DNA of 18,957 bases, taken from contig CAZIDB010000077.1 of NCBI GenBank assembly GCA_964537965.1, forward strand, positions 1-18,957. The letters are read 5' to 3'. The translations under genes and the position numbers were made by a program. The notes under the pieces are model-generated. The model did not search any database. It was not told where the DNA came from and saw nothing but the letters and a program-made list of their open reading frames with translations. Positions within the stretch are counted from its first letter, which is position 1; each line of letters starts with the position of its first letter. Shown in pieces: positions 1 through 7,974 of this stretch. This stretch comes from SURF-24 sp964537965. GTDB lineage: Bacteria; Bacteroidota; Ignavibacteria; Ignavibacteriales; SURF-24.

Positions 1-270
1 AGATAACTGCAGGCCATTTGAATATGCGTGGAGCATTGCCATCGACTCATCAGGTTGAAGTTTATCCGTATTAACCACATTAAAAACTTTTGCGGTTGCC
101 TTTACTAAACCCTCACCGTTGTTATTCATGAAGTAAAGAGTATCTCCTTTAAATACTCTTTCGTAAGGGAGTTTTCTGCCCATTGCACCGCGCAAAATTA
201 TCTTTTTAGATCCTGCTAAAATCCTATCCATCTCTTTGGAAGCAGCTTCAACATAAACGATATGATCCAT
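1..270 (-). CDS. ASCH/PUA-like small protein, 3' part outside window
   Basis: An open frame of 90 codons runs from an ATG at 268-270 to the window edge, so the C-terminus is missing. It begins MDHIVYVEAASKEMDRIL, followed by a stretch with IILRGAMGRKLPYERV (about residues 24-39) and GDTLYFMNNNGEGLVKA (about 42-58). The basic RGAMGRK stretch and the 'GD.LYF....GEGLVKA.A.V' strand pattern resemble ASCH/PUA-like beta-barrel proteins of unknown function, which are thought to bind RNA or modified nucleotides. That assignment is from memory of the pattern, not a search. No clear Shine-Dalgarno site is seen. The gene starts about 20 bases beyond the terminator of the S9 peptidase gene on the same strand, so it probably has its own promoter in that gap. 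Confidence 0.6.
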   Translation of the reverse strand, partial: MDHIVYVEAASKEMDRILAGSKKIILRGAMGRKLPYERVFKGDTLYFMNNNGEGLVKATAKVFNVVNTDKLQPDESMAMLHAYSNGLQLS

Positions 271-290
271 CTGAACTCTGGAATAGTTTG

Positions 291-321
291 TTTAATTAAA
301 ACCCACGACAAACGTCGTGGG
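291..321 (-). terminator. Rho-independent terminator of the S9 peptidase gene
   Basis: A perfect 8-bp stem (CCCACGAC at 302-309 with GTCGTGGG at 314-321) closes a 4-base loop. On the minus strand it is followed directly by TTTTAATTAAA (301 down to 291). It lies 16 bases past the stop codon of the peptidase gene and before the start of the ASCH-like gene, so it should separate the two transcripts. Confidence 0.8.
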
Positions 322-337
322 CTATTTTGATAATCTA

Positions 338-2281
338 TTATTTCAATAAGTTTTCCTGGAGGAACAGATAGACAGCATATGTCATAAAATCGCGGTTAGT
401 TTTTTTCTGGAAACCATGACCCTCATCTTTTGCGAGCATATACCACACCTGGCTTTTATTCTCACGCATCTTAGCAACCATTTGTTCTGCTTCAGTAACC
501 GGAACGCGCGGGTCATTTAACCCCTGTATTACAAACATTGGTTTGGAAATTTTATCTGCATTATTAAGCGGTGCGGTTTTTTCAAGGAACTCCTTTATTT
601 CCGGAATCCGTTCATCACCATATTCAACTCTTCTTAAATCTCTTCGATAGGATTGCGTGTTATTTAAAAATGTATTGAAGTTGCTTATGCCTACGATATC
701 AATTCCGCATTTCAGTTTGTCATTGTAATGAAACATTGAAGCAAGCACCATGTATCCACCGTATGAACCGCCGAAAACACAAACACGGTTTGCATCAAGA
801 TCCGGCTGTGTTTTAATCCAGTTTAATAATGCACCAATATCCTGCACAGATTCTTCCCGCTTTAACCAGTTGTCTAATGCAACATAAGTTTTTCCGTAGC
901 CTGTAGAACCCCGAACATTTGGACCTATAACTGCAATACCCATTTCATTTACAAGATATTGTGTGGATGAAGAGAACCCAGGCTGGAATTGTCCTTCCGG
1001 TCCACCGTGGATATTAATTAAAACCGGTGCGGGTTCTTTTTTATTTGTTGGCTTATAAATAAATGCTGGAATTAATCTTGGGCTATTGTCAATCATATCA
1101 AAAGTAGGGTAATGAATTAATTCCGGTTCAACAAAATTATCGGTGTTCAATCCGCCAACTTCGCTGTATGTCCATCTTTCAAGCGAGTAATCTTTCAGGT
1201 TGATGGAATAAATATCTCCCGGCGTTTTTGATGAGTTAACTGTAAAACCAAGTTTATCACCATCTTTGTTAAACTCTAAGCTGTACACAGAACCTAATGG
1301 TATATTTTTTACAGGGCTATACTGAAAGGTCTTTGTATCCATCAGGTAAAGTTTAGAAATGCCGTCTTCGTTTGCTGTAAAAGCAAGCTTATCGCCTTTT
1401 TCTGATATAGTAATACTTTCTACATCCCACTTTATTTTTTTGGTAAGGACATTTATTTTCTTATCTGCAAGGTTATAATATTTAAGCTGCTGGAATTCGC
1501 TGCCTTCGTCGGAAATAAAATAGATGCCTTTTCCATCTTTAGACCACAGCGCTCCACCGTAAGCAATTTTCTCAGCGGAAGGATTTATCTCTTCGAGTTT
1601 TTTAGTCGTTAAATCGAAGATATAAATATGCGACTCATTTGCGGAAATGTACTTGGCTGCAAGAACCTTTGTATTGTCAGGTGACCAATCGGAAACACCC
1701 CACGCACCGCCTTCGGCAATCAGCAATTCTTCTTTACCTGTTTTAAAATCCATCAGGTAAATATCTGTATCAGTTCCGTTCCTTTTAGTGCTTGAGTATG
1801 CAAACTTGCTTCCATCGCTTGTCCACAAACCGCCGGTGTTTCTTGATTTACCGTCTGTAAGCATTTTATATTCACCGGTCTTAAGGTTGAATGAATATAT
1901 CTGGTAGAATTCTCCGCCACCTACATCTTTAGAAAACAGAAACGTTTTACTATTAACATCGGGGCAAACAGAAACTCCCGAAACGGGTTCGGGGAAAAAT
2001 GTTAATTGCTTCCTTGCACTGCCAGGTTTTTCAACAAGATGAATCTGCGAAGTTTCTCCAAACCTGGTTGAAATTAATATTCCGCTATCATCCGGCAGCC
2101 ACCCGTTAAAGCTTGCAGCACGTGTACTTTGGTATTGAAAAACTTTATCAATAAGTTGCTGTGGAATATCCGGTACGTTTTCCAGTACAAGGTTGCCGGT
2201 TTCCTTTTTTTCAATTTGTGAAAATAATTGGAATGAGTTTGTAAAAATTACTATGAGTAACAGGATAAATGTCCGTTTCAT
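338..2281 (-). CDS. Exported S9-family (prolyl oligopeptidase type) peptidase
   Basis: A 647-residue serine peptidase of the S9 family (dipeptidyl-peptidase/acylaminoacyl-peptidase type), which cleaves peptides near their N-terminus. An N-terminal signal peptide (residues 1 to about 21, cut likely before Gln22 in LFS-QIE) puts it in the periplasm or outside the cell. Residues about 45-390 form the WD40/TolB-like beta-propeller that restricts substrate size. The rest is an alpha/beta-hydrolase domain with oxyanion-region IHGGPEGQ, nucleophile elbow GGSYGG (Ser506), Asp590 in GLNDPRVP and His622 in DEGHGF. The triad is complete and the length is usual for the family. The start is supported by GGTGAGG just upstream of the ATG. 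It stands alone between a divergent kinase gene and its own terminator. The exact specificity cannot be read from the sequence. Confidence 0.93.
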   Translation of the reverse strand: MKRTFILLLIVIFTNSFQLFSQIEKKETGNLVLENVPDIPQQLIDKVFQYQSTRAASFNGWLPDDSGILISTRFGETSQIHLVEKPGSARKQLTFFPEPVSGVSVCPDVNSKTFLFSKDVGGGEFYQIYSFNLKTGEYKMLTDGKSRNTGGLWTSDGSKFAYSSTKRNGTDTDIYLMDFKTGKEELLIAEGGAWGVSDWSPDNTKVLAAKYISANESHIYIFDLTTKKLEEINPSAEKIAYGGALWSKDGKGIYFISDEGSEFQQLKYYNLADKKINVLTKKIKWDVESITISEKGDKLAFTANEDGISKLYLMDTKTFQYSPVKNIPLGSVYSLEFNKDGDKLGFTVNSSKTPGDIYSINLKDYSLERWTYSEVGGLNTDNFVEPELIHYPTFDMIDNSPRLIPAFIYKPTNKKEPAPVLINIHGGPEGQFQPGFSSSTQYLVNEMGIAVIGPNVRGSTGYGKTYVALDNWLKREESVQDIGALLNWIKTQPDLDANRVCVFGGSYGGYMVLASMFHYNDKLKCGIDIVGISNFNTFLNNTQSYRRDLRRVEYGDERIPEIKEFLEKTAPLNNADKISKPMFVIQGLNDPRVPVTEAEQMVAKMRENKSQVWYMLAKDEGHGFQKKTNRDFMTYAVYLFLQENLLK

Positions 2282-2303
2282 GACCTCACCTTATTTAACA
2301 GGT

Positions 2304-2311
2304 CAAAAATA
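2304..2311 (-). promoter_or_regulatory. Possible Bacteroidetes-type -7 element for the S9 peptidase gene
   Basis: TATTTTTG on the minus strand matches the TAnnTTTG element of Bacteroidetes housekeeping promoters. It lies 22 bases before the start codon in the 179-base gap shared with the divergent kinase gene. No good TTG element is seen at the expected distance upstream, so the call is weak. Confidence 0.25.
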
Positions 2312-2460
2312 TGAAATGAATTATGAAGAGAAAAGGAATGTGAAATTTTATTTTGCCCGGCTTGAATTTTAATTCACGGGCGTTTATCTTAAGGCCGGAA
2401 GCAACAGAAACTGTGTTAAATTTTAAAAATGCCGGAGATTTATAAACTTCAATATTATTA

Positions 2461-4446
2461 ATGAATAAAAGAATTCTCATATCTTTCATAATTCTTTCTC
2501 TTATTTCCTTCAAAAGTTCTTTCTGCCAGAAAAGTATGGCAGACAGCCTGGAAAGAAAATTAATAGATTTAAGCGGTAAAGAAAAAATTGATGTTCTTAA
2601 TATTCTTTCCGATAAGTATAATTACATTGATACCAAACGCGCAATTGAATTTGCAAACCAGGCTATTTCTCTTTCACAAAAAATAAATTATCAGATTGGT
2701 CTTGGCGAGGGTTATGCAAATTTAGGATTCAGCTATATTAATTTTGATAATGATAAAGCAATTAAGTATACAAATCAGGCTTTAAATATCCGTAAAAAAA
2801 TAAATGACAGAACGGGAATAGCAAGTTCCCTTAACGTTCTTGGAATAATTTATTATTACCGGGGAGAATACCTAATATCAATCGACTACCACCTGCAATC
2901 GCTTAAGATAAGAGAAGAAATTGGTGATAAAACCAGGCTGGCAACTTCTTATAATAACATTTCTCTCGTATATATTGCACTAAAGAATTTCGAAAGCGCT
3001 TTGGATTATCTTAACAAAGCATTGATTGTAAGAATCGAGACAAACAATAAACCCGGCATTAGCATTATTAAAGATAATATAGGCGCGGTGTACAGACTGA
3101 TGGGGAAATATGACCAAGCGCTTGAACAGTTTGAAGAAGCTCTGAAACTAAGCAGGGAACTTGGCTATGTAAAGAACGAAGCAAATGCTCTTTACAACAT
3201 TGGAAGAATAAATCTTGCAAAGAAAAATTATTCAGAAGCAGAAACACATTTAAACGATGCGCTGAAATTATATGTTGATCACGGGGATAATAACGGAATA
3301 GCAAACGTCGAAACAAGTCTTGCCGCTCTGTACAATGAGCAAAAAGATTATGAGGGTGCAATTAAACATGCCCAAAACGGATTGGAAAAGGCGACCGAGA
3401 TAAATTCGATGGATAACATTGCTATCTCGGCAGATATACTCCGCTCTGTTTATGAGATGAAAAATGATTATAGAAGCGCTTACAAGTATCTTACTTTGCA
3501 GAAATCCATACAGGATAGTCTGAAGAGCGATGCAAAACTTAAACGTATTAATAAACTTGAACTTGATTATAAAATTGAGCAGATGAAAAAGACGCAGGAA
3601 ATTGAGCTAAACAGGCAAAAATTTCTTAATTATCTGCTAAGCGTAACTGCATTATTTATCCTGGTTGTTTCATTAATGATTTTGTGGGAATACCGTAACA
3701 AAAGGAAAAGGAATGAACAATTAAATGAACTGAACACAAAGCTGCAGCAGCTAAACTCAACTAAAGATAAATTCTTTTCTATTATAGCACACGATTTGAA
3801 AAACCCGTTTAATGCAATTTTAAATTCTGCCAAACTTATGCAAAGTGATTATGATGGATTCCAGAAAAAAGATCATCTTCAATTCCTTGATATAATTATA
3901 AAATCATCTTATGCGGCTTATAATCTTCTTGAGAATTTATTGCTGTGGGCAAGGTCCCAACGCGGCAAAATCAAAATAGAAAAGACTAATTTTAAAATAG
4001 CTGATGCAGTTAATGAAAGTATTCAGCTTGTTTTACAGGAAGCTGCAATAAAGAATATTGAAGTGAACAACCGTGTTTATGCGGGCGATACGGTATATGC
4101 TGATTATTTTACAACAAGCACTGTTATAAGAAACCTGCTCTTTAACGCAATAAAATATTCTTCCGCAGGCAGTGAAGTGGATATTATATGTTCACATATA
4201 AACGGTAAACTTCAGGTGGATATCAAAGATAAGGGGATTGGCATTAACGAGGAAGATTTGAAAAAACTCTTCAGGATTGATGTAAACATCAGCAGGAATG
4301 GAACTGCAGGAGAGAAGGGGACGGGATTAGGATTAATTATCTGCAAGGAATTTATTGAAGCCAACGGTGGAAAAATATGGGCTGTTAGTAAATTAAATGA
4401 AGGAAGCACTTTCAGTTTTACTCTGCCAATAGAAAAACAAGTATAG
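2461..4446 (+). CDS. TPR-containing membrane sensor histidine kinase
   Basis: A 661-residue two-component kinase. A signal sequence (1 to about 22) is followed by a periplasmic array of tetratricopeptide repeats (about 45-350; repeats such as ANLGFSYINFDNDKAIKYTNQAL and YNIGRINLAKKNYSEAETHL are clear), a coiled coil (about 355-387) and one membrane segment (about 388-409). A second short coiled coil leads into the HisKA helix with FFSIIAHDLKNPF; His444 is the predicted phospho-acceptor. The HATPase domain has the N-box NLLFNAIKYS (558-567), DKGIG (590-594) and GTGLGL (620-625), so it should be active. There is no receiver domain and no response-regulator gene nearby, making it an orphan whose partner lies elsewhere. 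There is no Shine-Dalgarno site before the ATG. The gene runs into the convergent TrpF-like gene with only four bases between the stops. The ligand is unknown. Confidence 0.9.
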   Translation: MNKRILISFIILSLISFKSSFCQKSMADSLERKLIDLSGKEKIDVLNILSDKYNYIDTKRAIEFANQAISLSQKINYQIGLGEGYANLGFSYINFDNDKAIKYTNQALNIRKKINDRTGIASSLNVLGIIYYYRGEYLISIDYHLQSLKIREEIGDKTRLATSYNNISLVYIALKNFESALDYLNKALIVRIETNNKPGISIIKDNIGAVYRLMGKYDQALEQFEEALKLSRELGYVKNEANALYNIGRINLAKKNYSEAETHLNDALKLYVDHGDNNGIANVETSLAALYNEQKDYEGAIKHAQNGLEKATEINSMDNIAISADILRSVYEMKNDYRSAYKYLTLQKSIQDSLKSDAKLKRINKLELDYKIEQMKKTQEIELNRQKFLNYLLSVTALFILVVSLMILWEYRNKRKRNEQLNELNTKLQQLNSTKDKFFSIIAHDLKNPFNAILNSAKLMQSDYDGFQKKDHLQFLDIIIKSSYAAYNLLENLLLWARSQRGKIKIEKTNFKIADAVNESIQLVLQEAAIKNIEVNNRVYAGDTVYADYFTTSTVIRNLLFNAIKYSSAGSEVDIICSHINGKLQVDIKDKGIGINEEDLKKLFRIDVNISRNGTAGEKGTGLGLIICKEFIEANGGKIWAVSKLNEGSTFSFTLPIEKQV

Positions 4447-4450
4447 TTTA

Positions 4451-5122
4451 TTACAGTGAAGTATTCTTTATCGCTGAAATGAAATCCGCAAGTCTCTTTT
4501 CGTCAAGTGATCCGTTTGTTCTAACACCGCTGCAGATATCCACGCCAAACGGCCTGACCAGTTTTAAACCGTCGCTAACGTTATCAACATTAAGGCCGCC
4601 TGCTAAAAAAACAGGAATGTTTACCGCCTCTACAATCTGCCTGCTAATTTCCCAGTTATGTGTTCTTCCTGTTCCGCCTAATTCTTTTACGGAAAGTTTT
4701 GGATTGCCGGAATCCAGCAGCAAACCATTGCAATTTTTAGAAGCGTCAAGCGCTTCCTGAATATTTTCTTCATCCCATACGTGAATTACCTGTACAATAG
4801 AAATTCCCGGCAATGCTTTACGTAACCGGTTGTGCTGTTCAGGTGTTAATCTATCGCAGAGCTGGATTGTATTTGTACAACATCGTTTCTGCTGTTCTAT
4901 AATTTCATCAACATCTGTTTTGCTTGTAAGAAGAAATGATCCGACAGAAGGGGGAATTGTTTTTGCAATTTCGGTAATCTTCTCTTCTGTAATTACCCCG
5001 GGTCCGCTTGGCATTTCGGAAACTAATCCAACGGCAGAAGCCCCAAGTCTTATTGCCATCTCTGCTTCTTCATTGCTGCTTATGCAGCAGATTTTAATTC
5101 TTGTGTAAGTTGATTTATACAT
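4451..5122 (-). CDS. Phosphoribosylanthranilate isomerase (TrpF)-like protein, divergent subfamily
   Basis: A 223-residue (beta/alpha)8 barrel with TrpF hallmarks. KICC at 10-13 places the general-base Cys at 12, GLLLDSG carries the general-acid Asp137, and GGTGRTHNW (149-157), FLAGGL (172-177) and GVDICSGVR (193-201) form the phosphate site. TrpF performs the Amadori rearrangement of N-(5'-phosphoribosyl)anthranilate to CdRP in tryptophan synthesis. Several usual motifs differ: KICGIT reads KICCIS, the SPR loop reads EMPSGPG (37-43), and the QLHG motif reads QLCD (87-90). No other trp gene is present, whereas trpF usually lies between trpC and trpB. It may be a genuine TrpF or a relative with another phosphosugar substrate. 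The catalytic pair is intact. It converges with the kinase gene four bases away, without room for a terminator. Confidence 0.8.
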   Translation of the reverse strand: MYKSTYTRIKICCISSNEEAEMAIRLGASAVGLVSEMPSGPGVITEEKITEIAKTIPPSVGSFLLTSKTDVDEIIEQQKRCCTNTIQLCDRLTPEQHNRLRKALPGISIVQVIHVWDEENIQEALDASKNCNGLLLDSGNPKLSVKELGGTGRTHNWEISRQIVEAVNIPVFLAGGLNVDNVSDGLKLVRPFGVDICSGVRTNGSLDEKRLADFISAIKNTSL

Positions 5123-5145
5123 AGTTCAAAAATAATATTATAAAA

Positions 5146-5173
5146 AATATAATGAAGAAGTTTTTGCAAACAA
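5146..5173 (-). promoter_or_regulatory. Possible promoter of the TrpF-like gene
   Basis: On the minus strand TTGTTT (5173-5168) and TATATT (5151-5146) are separated by 16 bases and end 23 bases before the start codon. This is a sigma70-like pair in a very AT-rich gap, so chance is a real alternative. Confidence 0.3.
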
Positions 5174-5225
5174 CTATAAATTATTCCAGCAAGGAAAAGT
5201 AATAATGAAATTTTATTTTTATAAT

Positions 5226-5290
5226 CCTAAAGTCCCTTCCCAGCCAGAGGCTGGTAAACCTTTGGGAAGGTCCGCCTGCGGCGGATTAGG
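5226..5290. repeat. Compound palindromic (REP/cruciform-like) intergenic element
   Basis: A 65-bp GC-rich island in an AT-rich gap. It is built of nested inverted repeats: the outer CCTAA (5226-5230) pairs with TTAGG (5286-5290), CTTCCCA (5236-5242) with TGGGAAG (5263-5269), the inner hairpin is CCAGCC-aga-GGCTGG (5240-5254), and a separate hairpin is TCCGCC-tgc-GGCGGA (5271-5285). It folds as a multibranched structure on either strand. It lies 8 bases beyond the peroxiredoxin stop and may help end that transcript, although no T-run follows on the minus strand. Its form matches dispersed palindromic repeats of bacterial genomes. No second copy is present in this window. Confidence 0.7.
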
Positions 5291-5298
5291 GATGGCCT

Positions 5299-5958
5299 TT
5301 AGTTTAAAGTTTTATAAGTAAACCACCAGTCGTAACCTTCAGTAACGTTAGCTCTTTTTTCTGCTTCAACAATATCTTTAGGCGGTGGAATGATTACCTT
5401 CTCACCAATCAATTCATTGTTAGGCCAGTTTTCCGGCATGGCAACTTTATTTTTATCTGCAACCTGTAATGCTCTCAATGCCCTCAAGACTTCATCTATC
5501 TGCCGTCCGACTTCCTGTGGATAATAGATCATTAATCTTATTGTGCCCTCTGGATCTATCAGGAATACTGCGCGGACTGTATTTGTTCCTTTGCCTGGAT
5601 GAATCATTCCGAGTTTTGATGCAACCTTGCCCATGTCATCTGCAATAACAGGAAAAGGAATTTCTACACCAATCTTTTCTTTAATCCATTGTACCCATTT
5701 GATATGTGAAAAAACCTGGTCGATTGATAAGCCGACAAGCTCCGCATTCAATTTTTTAAATTCTTCATTTCGTTTTGCAAAGGCTACAAATTCTGTTGTG
5801 CAAACCGGTGTAAAATCTGCCGGGTGACTAAATAGTACAATCCATTTTCCCTTATAATCTTTGCTTAAGTTGATTATTCCTTTTGTGGTCTGTACTACTA
5901 ATTCGGGAAGTTTTTCTCCCAACAAGGGGATACCGGTTCTCGGTTCACTCGTTTCCAT
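5299..5958 (-). CDS. 1-Cys (Prx6-type) peroxiredoxin
   Basis: A 219-residue cytoplasmic thiol peroxidase that reduces hydrogen peroxide, alkyl hydroperoxides or peroxynitrite. The active-site loop is ADFTPVCTTEF with peroxidatic Cys53, the only Cys in the protein. Thr50 (PxxxTxxC) and Arg129 complete the site. The long C-terminal arm (about 170-219, with NWPNNELIGEKVIIPPP and YDWWFTYK) is that of the Prx6/archaeal-type group, larger than AhpC. With no resolving Cys it must be recycled by an external thiol. A strong AAGGAG sits before the ATG. It lies 128 bases downstream of treT on the same strand, so it may be read partly by run-through from the trehalose operon. No OxyR or PerR box is convincing upstream. 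Confidence 0.93.
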   Translation of the reverse strand: METSEPRTGIPLLGEKLPELVVQTTKGIINLSKDYKGKWIVLFSHPADFTPVCTTEFVAFAKRNEEFKKLNAELVGLSIDQVFSHIKWVQWIKEKIGVEIPFPVIADDMGKVASKLGMIHPGKGTNTVRAVFLIDPEGTIRLMIYYPQEVGRQIDEVLRALRALQVADKNKVAMPENWPNNELIGEKVIIPPPKDIVEAEKRANVTEGYDWWFTYKTLN

Positions 5959-6086
5959 TATTTACTCCTTTCTTTTTGTTAGTTAGATGAAACAACAATT
6001 ATTTGATTCTAACAACAGAACAAGGATTAATAACGAATAGTTTATTTTGCGAAATATTTTTCAGATTCAATTAAGCTATCTCTTAA

Positions 6087-7310
6087 TCACAAATAAATAA
6101 TATCCTCCTGTTTATGAATTAATGAAAGGAATGTAAGCAGGTAATCCCTGAGATGACGTGTTATTAAAAAATTCTTTCTTATATGTTCGCGGCCGTTTAG
6201 TCCAAGCCTTTGAGCATACTGCTTGTTTTGTAAAAGCTGCTTTAATGCAAATGCTGTACCTTCAATTGAATGCGTAAGAAGTCCTGAATATTTATTGGCA
6301 ATCTGCAAAGGAATTCCTCCAACAGAACTTGCAATTACCGGCTTTGCTTTCCATAATGCTTCTGCAACGGTTAAGCCAAATCCTTCCTTTAGGGATTTCT
6401 GAAGAACAACAGAAGAAGCGCGCTGGAGGGCATTAATCTCAATATCGCTTGCCGGTGGAAGCAGTAAAAGAAAAATATCCGGGTCGTTGTTTACAACTTC
6501 ACGCACTTCGGCTAAAACTTTTGCACCTTCAGGGTCATCGGTTGCTTCGCCACCCGCAAGAACAAGCTGGCAGTCAATATATTTTTTTACCTGCTGAAAA
6601 ACCTTAACAACACCCACAGGATCTTTCAGATAATCAAAGCGGGAAATCTGTGTTACAATCGGTCGCTTCTTATCAATTTGAAATCTTTCCAACACCTCAT
6701 CAATTGTTTCCTGCGGAAGGTCTTTGTTCTTATTGCTCAGCGGATCAATTGAAGGAGCGATTAATACCTGGGGAATAGAAAGCTGCCTTGCAAAAGATGG
6801 GGCAGAAAAAACACTGCTGTCATATTGTTCAACAAAAACCTTTAGAAAATTCCATATAAATTCATCCGGATTTGAAAAATCTATATGACAACGCCAGAGC
6901 CAGTTGCCTCCCAATATTTTTTTCTTTTCGATTAAGGCGCAGGGTTGCGGGTCGTGAATAAAAATAATATCACCCGACAAATCCATTGTGGCAGCATTCA
7001 TTTCATTTGTTTCCAGATAGATATCAATTTCATCCTGTGAGAATCTAACCCTCTGACCATGCAAAGCATTGTGCATCTTCTTTGTAACCTCAAAAAATTT
7101 CTCGCCTCCTTTAATAACATCCCATATTGCATTTATTCCGAGCTCACGTAAAAGCGGGATCATTCTGTTAAGAATTTCTGCAACACCTCCGCCAACAGCG
7201 GTGGAATTAATATTCCTTACAACAGCATTAGATAATCTTTCTGCATATATCTCAAGTTCATCAATACTATCACTACCAACATGAATCTCATAATCTCTAA
7301 GCTTTGGCAT
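6087..7310 (-). CDS. treT: Trehalose glycosyltransferring synthase TreT (GT4)
   Basis: A 407-residue retaining GT4 glycosyltransferase that joins NDP-glucose (ADP- or UDP-glucose) to free glucose to give trehalose, reversibly. TreT was first described in Thermococcales at nearly this length. Visible motifs are NSTAVGGGVAEIL (35-47, acceptor-side glycine loop), FIHDPQP (117-123), LWRCHID (138-144), QISRFDYLKD (221-230, donor phosphate Arg/Lys) and KEGFGLTVAEALWKAKP (308-324, the GT4 E-x7-E motif with Glu309 and Glu317). The C-terminal NFLITRHLRDYL also fits TreT. It is the last gene of the trehalose operon; its ATG overlaps the end of the DUF5752 gene by 14 bases and has AAAGGAG in front. Direction in vivo (synthesis or breakdown) cannot be told from the sequence. 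Confidence 0.9.
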   Translation of the reverse strand: MPKLRDYEIHVGSDSIDELEIYAERLSNAVVRNINSTAVGGGVAEILNRMIPLLRELGINAIWDVIKGGEKFFEVTKKMHNALHGQRVRFSQDEIDIYLETNEMNAATMDLSGDIIFIHDPQPCALIEKKKILGGNWLWRCHIDFSNPDEFIWNFLKVFVEQYDSSVFSAPSFARQLSIPQVLIAPSIDPLSNKNKDLPQETIDEVLERFQIDKKRPIVTQISRFDYLKDPVGVVKVFQQVKKYIDCQLVLAGGEATDDPEGAKVLAEVREVVNNDPDIFLLLLPPASDIEINALQRASSVVLQKSLKEGFGLTVAEALWKAKPVIASSVGGIPLQIANKYSGLLTHSIEGTAFALKQLLQNKQYAQRLGLNGREHIRKNFLITRHLRDYLLTFLSLIHKQEDIIYL

Positions 7311-7974
7311 ATTTTATCTCCTTTAATTTTTTTTCGACAAGATCAATTAAAGAGCTTCTAAGATTAGCCAACGTATGAGTATAAGGATCGATTTTATTAA
7401 ACTCGTTAGCAAGCTCCTTTTCATTCAGGGAGTATTCGAGCCACATTGCAAAATCAGCAGCTCCTTTTCTTAATCTGGATTCGAACACATGGTAATAAAT
7501 TGAGTATATAGATACTTTGCTGAGACAATCAGCAAACTCTTCAAGATTATAAGCTGCAAATTTTGTTGGGAAGACAAAAGTTCTTACGCTTTTAAAATGA
7601 AACTCTTCGCCAGGCGGCGAATTCTGTGTGGATAAGTCAGGGAATAATTCGATTGAGGATTCTATCTGCTTAATTATTTTTGTCTTTATCTGTTCAAGGT
7701 CTGTGAATTGTCTTATATCTATGCTTGCAATTTCTTCTCCAAGCAGCCTGTTCTGTAAAATGTTGGTTATCCAGTAAGCAAAATCGTTAGGTGGCTCCGG
7801 TGTAAGAAATTCATATTGTTCAAGGTAATGATGAGTATGATGGTATATTGAAGCCGGTGCAGCCTCTTTTATTCCTTTCAATAACTCATTAAGGTTTTTT
7901 GCTTTCTTGCCGCTAAGTAAAACAAGATTTTGCCGTGTATAAAAGTAGAAGGGATCTTTTGCGCTAAAACTCAT
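7297..7974 (-). CDS. DUF5752-family protein with internal duplication
   Basis: A 225-residue, probably cytoplasmic protein of unknown function. The run FYFYTRQNLVLLSGKKA, SIYHHTHHYL and PEPPNDFAYW (about 9-68) is what I recall of DUF5752, a family often found beside trehalose and glycogen genes. The protein appears to be two copies of one module, about 8-105 and 124-218. The first has FYF..R, SIYHHTHHYL, NDFAYW and IDIRQFTDL; the second has FHFKSVRTF, SIYYHVFESRL, ADFAMW and IDPYTHTLANL, each ending in a basic helix. The conserved His cluster, Asp and Trp could form a sugar or metal site, but this is inference. It overlaps otsB by 4 bases (ATGA) and treT by 14, so translation is coupled and a role in trehalose handling is likely. 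Confidence 0.75.
   Translation of the reverse strand: MSFSAKDPFYFYTRQNLVLLSGKKAKNLNELLKGIKEAAPASIYHHTHHYLEQYEFLTPEPPNDFAYWITNILQNRLLGEEIASIDIRQFTDLEQIKTKIIKQIESSIELFPDLSTQNSPPGEEFHFKSVRTFVFPTKFAAYNLEEFADCLSKVSIYSIYYHVFESRLRKGAADFAMWLEYSLNEKELANEFNKIDPYTHTLANLRSSLIDLVEKKLKEIKYAKA

Noticed and set aside
2295..2513. 72-residue minus-strand frame in the gap and start of the kinase gene
   Set aside because: It overlaps the kinase start and the divergent promoter region, lacks a ribosome site and shows no protein-like pattern.
2461..2530. Lipoprotein signal (Cys22) in the TPR kinase
   Set aside because: The -3 to -1 residues are SSF, not a lipobox; an ordinary signal peptide or uncut anchor fits better.
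5959..6060. GTTAG/CTAAC inverted repeat upstream of the peroxiredoxin gene as a redox operator
   Set aside because: The five-base arms are widely spaced and do not match OxyR or PerR sites.
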